Assembly (NCBI GenBank): GCA_008828725.1
Contig: MEHQ01000919.1
Coordinates: forward strand, 186,001-250,000
Direction of reading: 5' to 3'
Source: Saccharina japonica
Lineage: Eukaryota; Sar; Phaeophyceae; Laminariales; Laminariaceae
Length of the DNA stretch: 64,000 bases
Shown: positions 58,158 to 64,000 of the stretch, one piece after another
How the letters are laid out: each line of letters opens with the position of its first letter
How positions within the stretch are numbered: position 1 is the first letter of the stretch
Program-made: the position numbers and the translations under genes
Notes under the pieces: generated by a model
Databases searched by the model: none
What the model was told of the DNA's origin: nothing
Seen by the model: the letters and a program-made list of their open reading frames with translations, nothing else

Positions 58158-58625
58158 TATACCATACATGGCTACAAATAGTAGAACCACTCTATCACGT
58201 AAACTCGTCGGAACACTATAGTATACCTGGTACGTTTATTTCAGACTGTTTAATTTTAATTTTAATTTAATTTTAATTATTTCTTCCCCCACAAATAGAC
58301 ACACTTCCTGAATTCTACAGCCTCAGATTGTGTCCCCCTCATACGGGATGTACATCCTACATGAGGACATATAAAATCCGTAAGTACGCGCGATCGAAGT
58401 ATTACACTCAGCTAGCAAATATGAGCTTCGACGAAATCCTCGAGCTCACAGCTGTTGTTTTTTTAATTTTTTAATATATAGAGATGTAGTATGCCGGTTC
58501 CGAGTAGACTTGCGCCACGTCTTCCGCCGCGGCATGCTCACGCCTAGTTTGCCCCGTAGTGTCTTTGCGTGGTGAGTAGCTACTGTAGTAGTATGGGCAG
58601 CGTGGCCACCAGCTGATATAGGTAC
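58158..58625. other. No gene recognised
   Basis: Contains a (TTTAAT)n stretch at 58248-58280. No domain was seen. Confidence 0.45.
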
Positions 58626-58633
58626 GTAGTCAC

Positions 58634-59238
58634 TAGAGGTGTTACCCTTTTGCCAATTACCCGGGTACTCGCGAGTATTACCCGGCTTGCTAATACCCGT
58701 CACGGGTACGAGTAACACTTCATACTCGCCGAGTATTCGGGGCCCGGGTACCCGCGTACCCGGGTACTCGGGTACCCGGTTTAAACGAGTACCCGGGTAC
58801 CCGAGTACTCGTTGGTTTACCTCAGAAATCCCGGGGATGGCAACTTATCGTCCCCTAAATCACGTACGCTCGGTAGTATATGGTAAATATTCTCGAGGGA
58901 ACCCTTTTCAAAATGAAAACGATGTCTCATGCCTCACATGCCACACCATACTAAAGTGTTACCCTTTTGCAAATTACCCGGGTACTCGCGAGTATTACTC
59001 GGCTTGCTAATACCCGTGACGGGTACGGGTTAACACTTTGTACTCGCCGATTATTTGGGCCCCGGGCATTCGGGTAGGCTGTTAGACGATTACCCGGGTG
59101 TTAAACGGGTACACACAGTTGAACGGGTACGCGGGTACCAGCCCAAAATGGCCGTAAATACTCGCGAGTACCTGGGTATTTATTCTCAAAGTTGGCGGGT
59201 ACCCGTTTAAGACGGGTACTCGTCGGGTAACACCTCTA
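58634..59238. mobile_element. hAT-like MITE, 605 bp, perfect 8-bp target duplication
   Basis: Termini TAGAGGTGTTACCC (58634-58647) and GGGTAACACCTCTA (59225-59238) are perfect 14-bp inverted repeats. Both flanks read GTAGTCAC (58626-58633 and 59239-59246). The interior is two diverged direct copies of a unit beginning GTGTTACCCTTTTG (58639 and 58958), full of GGGTACCC/CGCGAGTA palindromic words. It matches the termini of family D and part of family B. No transposase is encoded; 8-bp duplications point to hAT. Confidence 0.9.
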
Positions 59239-59246
59239 GTAGTCAC

Positions 59247-59825
59247 CCTCTCATTTTGTGTGGGCAAATTTGGCCCGTCGGGACGAATGAAAAACTGCCA
59301 GCCGGCAGTCTAGTGTTGACCCGTCAAGGTACTCAATACAATATTTTTGGTTGTAGGATTACCTTGCCGGCTGCCGTCAAGATGATGAGTGGCGTCAATC
59401 GACCTATCACAAAAAATGATGAATATCTCACGTATTCCGCGTTCTCGAAAAAATAAACTACGCAACTACTTAAGGACTAGATAAAGGGTTTGTCGCACTA
59501 TTTTTCAAAACCATACGGTTGATTATCCCGTTAAAACTGAAGCCAAACTACCTTCAAGATCTCTTACCTTTTTGCCCAAATCTCCGTCATTTGCTAACTA
59601 AAGTGAAAAAACAAAACACACACAACATGTAGGATTCGTTACGTATGGAATCCGTGATTTGTGGAGGCGGTATCGAATTCGGGAAACGGGGCCCTCGCCG
59701 CCGTAGGGGGTGGGAGCATGAGAGGAGCAGCAAGTCGTGAGCAAGAATAGCTAGGGGGCCTACTCAGCAGCGTAGGCGCTACGCATCGGAAGCAGAGCAT
59801 CGTTCGGTACTTGATCGAATTCGCC
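59247..59825. other. Upstream region of the 59.8-63.0 kb gene, no feature recognised
   Basis: CTTGCCGGCTGCCGTCAA and CTGCCAGCCGGCAGTC are local inverted words near 59295-59375. From about 59741 the phase later used by the gene (in its polyglutamine part) is already open, but has no ATG. Confidence 0.35.
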
Positions 59826-60622
59826 ATGTCGGAAGTGCCCGCGGGAGGTCGCGGAGCAGTACAGGCCGCAGACCCGGCCACTGCGCCAGATCGCAACAAG
59901 TCCTCGTCCTTCTACAGCAGGTTTCCCAACAACTCCAAGGTCAAGGGGTGCGCCTAGCGGCCGTCGGGCAGCAGCAGCAACAGCTGCAGCAGCACCAGTA
60001 GCACCAACAAACCCAGGCTCATCAGCAGAAGCCGCAGCAGCTCCAGCAGCAGCAGCAGCAACAACAACCACAGCAGCAGCAGCAGCAACAACAACAACAA
60101 CAACAACAACAACAGCAACAACAGCAGAATCCTTACCAGCTCCCCCCGCAGCAGTATCAAATACCGCAGCTGCCAGCCTTGCAGCGGGGTCCGGCGCATG
60201 GCGGCGTCCTGGGTGCAGGACCCTTTCCACTCAATGCACACCCCAGCTTCGCGAGCATATCCCACAGCATGGTGGCCAAGGACGCAGCCAAGCGGGAGCT
60301 AAAGCTTTGGAGCGAGGAAGGCGGAGCGAGCTTCTTCATCCAGCGAGGGGGGCATGCCAGCACGTCGGCCCTCTCGGCGGCAACGCTTGCGAATTTGGTG
60401 CGCAAGGTACCCGAGCCCACCACTACAATGTTAACCATACTATTTTCGCTCTCCGACTTCGATGTGCTGGCCTTCGGTCCGCCGGTACCCCCGGGATGGG
60501 AGAAATTCCCACGTCACCCGGCCAAGCATTTCGGCATTTTGACCAAGACCTTGAAAGCCGTGATGTCATTCGGGTCTTCGTCCGACATCTCCAAGACTAG
60601 GAGGACGGCGGTGCTGGATTAG
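59826..60622 (+). CDS. Gag-like or unknown polyglutamine protein, candidate two-exon model
   Basis: An ATG at 59826 opens a short frame (38 codons to 59939). A candidate 62-nt intron, GT at 59940 to AG at 60001, would remove a TAG (59999-60001) and restore phase exactly to the downstream frame. That frame encodes a long Gln-rich tract (about 60002-60165), then a mixed region with PFPLNAHPSFASISHSM, a Lys/Glu-rich helix and a Pro-rich turn (PPVPPGWEKFP), and ends at TAG 60620-60622. I recognise no domain. The same phase continues directly into the next two frames, so the TAG may be a nonsense mutation in one long gene. Together with the downstream repeats this may be the gag-like part of a retroelement (inference). 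Confidence 0.45.
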
Positions 60623-61339
60623 ATGCGCGCGCTACAGGAGCGACTAGAGGAGTTCACGGATCACCACGCTGCTAGACTGCACGACGTCAAGGAGGCCGTC
60701 GAAAGACGCATCGTCGACGCCATCAACGCCGATATGAAGGACTTCTTCGGGGTACTTCGAGACGACGCCGAAAAGCTGCGGCAGGAGCACTCCTTCGTGG
60801 CACCGATCAGTGGGACGGGGCGCGGCGCGAAAATCCCGCAATTCGTGCAGCTTTCTTGCCTGGTGGACCGGAGCCACACACACAACCTGATCGGGAGGAT
60901 GGACAACGCCCTCGTCGCTTCCCAGCAGAAGGTCGCGGACAAGTCGGCGCCGTCCAAGAGGAAGTCGGTGGATACGGGCGACCCCGTGGCTCGCGCGCAC
61001 CCCCGGAACCACGTCACAGCCCCATCATCCTCCGCGTCCGCTTTTGTGCAGTCTATGTCAGAGTGGAAAACCCCCGCCGGGTTGTGCGCGAGTGGCTGGC
61101 GCGGCCAGAAGTGCGAGAGGGTCTCGCGCAAGTACGACCATGACAAGCGCCACTCGAGCGTGCCTCCCCCACCCCCGGGTCCCCCGCCCGCACAAAGCTC
61201 CGCGCCTCCGGCAACAAACAAACCGGCGGCTGCCCTCGACAACAACCCAACCCCCTCCCCGGCACCCCAGGCAGCCGTCGCGCGATACAGCGGCAACCAC
61301 GCGCGCACAAGCAACGGCGCAGGGGGGAGCAGCACCTGA
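60623..61339 (+). CDS. Coiled-coil and proline-rich continuation in the same phase
   Basis: A 238-codon frame starting with ATG directly after the TAG at 60620 and in the same phase. Residues 1-60 form a charged helix (LQERLEEFTDHHAARLHDVK) that could be a coiled coil. Residues about 60-110 are mixed, and residues about 175-238 are Pro/Ala/Asn-rich low complexity with PPPPPGPPP. It ends at TGA 61337-61339. The absence of any phase change over the junctions suggests a formerly continuous protein rather than separate genes. Function unknown; antisense frames are GC-driven mirrors. Confidence 0.45.
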   Translation: MRALQERLEEFTDHHAARLHDVKEAVERRIVDAINADMKDFFGVLRDDAEKLRQEHSFVAPISGTGRGAKIPQFVQLSCLVDRSHTHNLIGRMDNALVASQQKVADKSAPSKRKSVDTGDPVARAHPRNHVTAPSSSASAFVQSMSEWKTPAGLCASGWRGQKCERVSRKYDHDKRHSSVPPPPPGPPPAQSSAPPATNKPAAALDNNPTPSPAPQAAVARYSGNHARTSNGAGGSST

Positions 61340-63013
61340 TGGCGCGGGCCCCGTCTTGAGGCGGGGCCGGCAAGGGCGGGAGCGAGGGCGGTAGCACCGG
61401 CGGCGTTCGCGGACGCGAGCAAGACGGTAGGACTGATCGCGGCTCCCCAACCCGGGTCGGTGGCACCGGAGCTGTTTCATGGTGAGAAAGAGATAACCGG
61501 TTCACGGCCAACATTTCAGTCTAGTAATTCAGAGGTATCTGTGGGAAAACCAAGCAGGCAGTTTTGTGGGGGCGAGAAAAACAGACAAGATACCTTTGCT
61601 GATACATATAGGCAGAAACTTACGCACAAAAAAGACGGTCAAGGGGCTCATGATGGCCCACCAGACAGGCAGAACTTCCCTCGCGGGAAAAACAGACACG
61701 CGTCCAGCCACGATCCACCGGGTTGGCAGCAATCTAAACACAAGAAAAACAGGCGAGAACCCAATTTTGGAGGCAGGCAGGTTTTGCCTCGTATCGAACG
61801 AAACAGACCGGAGATCCTCGCGGATCCATCAGGCAGGCAGAATTTCCCCCACGGGAAAAGCAGACAAGAGATCCCTGAGGATCCAGCAGGCAGACAGAAT
61901 TTCCCTAGCGGAAAAAACAGACAAGAGACCCCCGTGGTCCACAGGCAGATTTGCCCTCGCGGGAAAATCATAAAAGAGATCGTTGATCCAACAGGCAGGC
62001 AGATTTCCCCTCGCGGGAAAATCATAAAAGAGATCGTTGATCCAACAGGCAGGCAGAATTTCCCTCACGGGAGAAACAGACAAGAGACCCTCGTTGGTCC
62101 ACCAGGCAGGCAGTCTTTCCCTCTCGGGAGAGACAGACAAGAGATCCGTGTTGATCCAACAAACAGGCAGAATTTCCCTCACGGGAAAAACAGACAAGAG
62201 ATCCGCGTGGATCCACCAGGCAGGCAGAATTTCCCCCACGGGAGAAACAGAAAAGAGATCCTCGTTGATCCAACAGACAGGCAGAATTTCCCTCACGGAA
62301 AAAAAAGGCAGAACACCCCTCTCAGGGTCAGACAAGAGATCTTCAGTGATCCATCAGACAGGAAAAGTAACCCAATCGAGAGAACCAGACAAGAGATCCC
62401 AGATGATCCACCAGGCTCACAATATAGCATGCACAAGGTCGGACCAACAGTCACAGACGTTTTTCAGAATGCCACACACGGTAACGGAGTCGGAGAATCA
62501 GTTGGCGGGTCGGCGTTGTTGTCGCCTCCCGATGGGGCGGCAGATCTCAGACTCCAAAACAAAAATAAGAAAGAAGCCAACAAACTAGAACAGGACATAA
62601 TTTCGCTAACTTGTGAATGGACGGAGAAGAAAAATAGTATGTCTAAGAGAGAGTTCGGTATCGAAGAAAAGAAACGAATCATCAGCGACTTGGCGAACAC
62701 ATGTACTGAGCTCACTAGGTTGCACGGAGGAAAACTGGGGGACGTCGCAAAAGGAATCGGCGGCACCTTGGTGTCACCGCCGTTGGATGTGCGCGGCGTC
62801 GATCAGTATTTCGGGAACATCAAACGTCTCCCAGCCATAGACGAACTGCTCGAGATAGTAGCTCACGGCGTGCCCGCCAGAACCACGAAATCCGAACCTG
62901 ATCTAGCAAAAGCACTGCAGTACGGCAATCATCGTAGCGTCGAGGAGCATCTACCCAGAGTGTGGGAAAAGTTGTTTGATGATGTTAGAAGGCACAGATG
63001 TCTGGTTCTGTAA
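61340..63013 (+). CDS. 57-bp-repeat protein, C-terminal part of the same reading phase
   Basis: The phase reopens immediately after the TGA at 61337 and stays open for 557 codons without an early ATG; the first in-frame Met is deep inside the repeat-distal part. Roughly from 61660 to 62420 it consists of imperfect units of about 19 residues on the theme DPxGRQNFPHGKNRQEI. The C-terminal 170 residues are non-repetitive and helical (EQDIISLTCEWTEKKNSMSK onward). They end in YGNHRSVEEHLPRVWEKLFD followed by DVRRHRCLVL and TAA. That last stretch resembles, from memory of such families, the segment at the start of reverse transcriptase domains in some protist retroelements. I therefore suspect a gag-like protein cut off where reverse transcriptase should begin. 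Confidence in the frame being once translated is moderate; in the family, low. Confidence 0.5.
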   Translation, partial: WRGPRLEAGPARAGARAVAPAAFADASKTVGLIAAPQPGSVAPELFHGEKEITGSRPTFQSSNSEVSVGKPSRQFCGGEKNRQDTFADTYRQKLTHKKDGQGAHDGPPDRQNFPRGKNRHASSHDPPGWQQSKHKKNRREPNFGGRQVLPRIERNRPEILADPSGRQNFPHGKSRQEIPEDPAGRQNFPSGKNRQETPVVHRQICPRGKIIKEIVDPTGRQISPRGKIIKEIVDPTGRQNFPHGRNRQETLVGPPGRQSFPLGRDRQEIRVDPTNRQNFPHGKNRQEIRVDPPGRQNFPHGRNRKEILVDPTDRQNFPHGKKRQNTPLRVRQEIFSDPSDRKSNPIERTRQEIPDDPPGSQYSMHKVGPTVTDVFQNATHGNGVGESVGGSALLSPPDGAADLRLQNKNKKEANKLEQDIISLTCEWTEKKNSMSKREFGIEEKKRIISDLANTCTELTRLHGGKLGDVAKGIGGTLVSPPLDVRGVDQYFGNIKRLPAIDELLEIVAHGVPARTTKSEPDLAKALQYGNHRSVEEHLPRVWEKLFDDVRRHRCLVL

Positions 63014-64000
63014 GGGTTTGATACCCTAACCCGGAACTTCTGTAAGTTCTGTAAGACACCCATACCCTGACCCTAAATCCACAAACCCTACAGAACCTGA
63101 CCTTGAACAGTTCAGTCTAGCAACTCAGAGGTATCTGTGGAAAAACCAAGCAGGCAGTTTTGTGGGGGCGAGAAAAACAGACAAGATACCTTTGCTGATA
63201 CATATACCAGTAGCAGGCAGAAAATTACTCACAAAAAAGACGGTCAAGGGGCTCATGATGGCCCACCAGACAGGCAGAACTTCCCTCGCGAAAAAAACAG
63301 ACACGCGTCCAGCCACGATCCACCGGGTTGGCAGCAATCTAAACACAATAAAAACAGGCGAGAACCCTATTTTGGAGGCAGACAGGTTTTGCCTCGTATC
63401 GAACGAAACGGACCGGAGATCCTCGCGGATCCATCAAGCGGGCAGAATTTCCCCCACGGGAAAAGCAGACAAGAGATCCCTGAGGATCCATCAGGCAGAC
63501 AGAATTTCCCTAGCGAAAAAACAGACAAGAGACCCCCGTGGTCCACAGGCAGATTTCCCATCGCGGGAAAATCATAAAAGAGATCGTTGATCCAACAGGC
63601 AGGAAGATTTCCCCTCGCGGGAAAATCATAAACGAGATCGTTGATCCAACAGGCAGGCAGAATTTCCCTCACGGGAGAAACAGACAAGAGACCCTCGTTG
63701 GTCCACCAGGCAGGCAGTCTTTCCCTCACGGGAGAGACAAACAAGAGATCCGTGTTGATCCAACAAACAGGCAGAATTTCCCTTACGGGAAAAACAGACA
63801 AGAGATCACAATACCCGGGGTACCGGTACAACGTGTTTGTACCTGCCCGGAACTTCTGTGAGTTCTGTATGCCCGGGCCACAATACCCGGAACTTCTGTG
63901 AGTTCTGTAAGGGTTTGATACCCTAACCCGGAACTTCTGTAAGTTCTGTAAGACACCCATACCCTGACCCTAAATCCACAAACCCTACAGAACCTGACCT
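61516..64000 (+). repeat. Tandem array of the repeat-protein segment, continuing past the window
   Basis: Unit A (61516-63104) and unit B (63112-64000) both start with TTCAGTCTAG.AA.TCAGAG and end with the same 93-bp trailer beginning AAGGGTTTGATACCCTAACC (63012 and 63908). The window ends exactly where a third unit would be expected to begin. The trailer contains CCCTAA/CCCTGA words and GAACTTCTGT.AGTTCTGTA repeats. Confidence 0.85.
63112..63861 (+). pseudogene. Truncated, frameshifted copy of the 57-bp-repeat protein
   Basis: Copies 61516-62205 with about 5% change. A single-base deletion near 63515 (AGCGAAAAAACAG versus AGCGGAAAAAACAG) shifts the phase, so the first part stops at 63577 and the rest continues in another frame to 63861. 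The non-repetitive C-terminal region is absent. Instead, after 63806 the sequence jumps to ACAATACCCGGGG and trailer-like repeats. An extra CCAGTAG near 63205 is absent from unit A. Confidence 0.75.

Noticed and set aside
59760..61514. Long minus-strand frames opposite the gag-like region
   Set aside because: They are polyvaline/polyalanine/polyleucine or Pro/Arg-rich mirrors of CAG-rich and GC-rich plus-strand coding sequence.
62999..63013. C-terminal CLVL resembles a CaaX prenylation box on the repeat protein
   Set aside because: The stop lies at the junction to the shared array trailer and the preceding residues look like the start of a longer domain, so the four residues are most simply a truncation accident.

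Overview
This window looks like repeat-dense nuclear DNA from a eukaryote. It has no bacterial-style gene packing, and almost every long open frame is a by-product of CAG/CTG tracts, GC-rich tandem repeats or transposon relics. The mix of restriction-like-endonuclease retroelements, long CAG tracts, dense short transposons and a few interstitial CCCTAA words would fit a stramenopile alga, perhaps a brown alga. That assignment is an inference (about 40% confidence). No rRNA, canonical tRNA, CRISPR array or intact housekeeping gene was found.

Layout. 0-13 kb: dispersed repeats, a short minisatellite and a truncated SINE copy. A long dispersed repeat (family B) is split by a terminal-inverted-repeat (TIR) element (E1), and an inverted relative (E2) lies nearby. 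13-24 kb: three more TIR elements (E5, E4, E3), a second copy of the repeat at base 1, and two minisatellite fields built on an ATTCGTCC-type unit. 24-37 kb: a minisatellite field, more copies of families B, D, F and G, one candidate unrecognised exon at 35.2 kb, and a roughly 285-bp tandem duplication. 37.7-40.8 kb: a satellite with a unit of about 216 bp, each unit carrying four strong hairpins. 41.1-43.8 kb: two tandem units of about 1.1 kb, the first interrupted by a hAT-like MITE whose empty site is preserved in the second. 44.2-48.4 kb: a decayed non-LTR retrotransposon on the minus strand, with RING-like finger, reverse transcriptase, zinc finger and restriction-like endonuclease, broken by stops and frameshifts. 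48.5-59.3 kb: a full SINE, further copies of families G, F, D and B, a tandem pair with a (TGT)n tail, and a 605-bp hAT-like MITE with a perfect 8-bp target duplication. 59.8-64 kb: a gag-like reading frame over 3 kb long interrupted only by stop codons. Its C-terminal half is a 57-bp-repeat protein, and that part is tandemly duplicated up to the window edge.

The main signal is an unnamed family of short TIR elements (E1-E4). They have TAGG/TAGC ends and an apparent 5-bp ACTGT target duplication, and every one carries an internal CAG/CTG tract. Comparisons between repeats inside this window supply pre-insertion sites for two of them and for one hAT MITE. The other distinctive signals are the hairpin-rich satellite, a recurrent ACTAAAACCAAGT word shared by unrelated repeats, and the repeat-protein array at the right edge.
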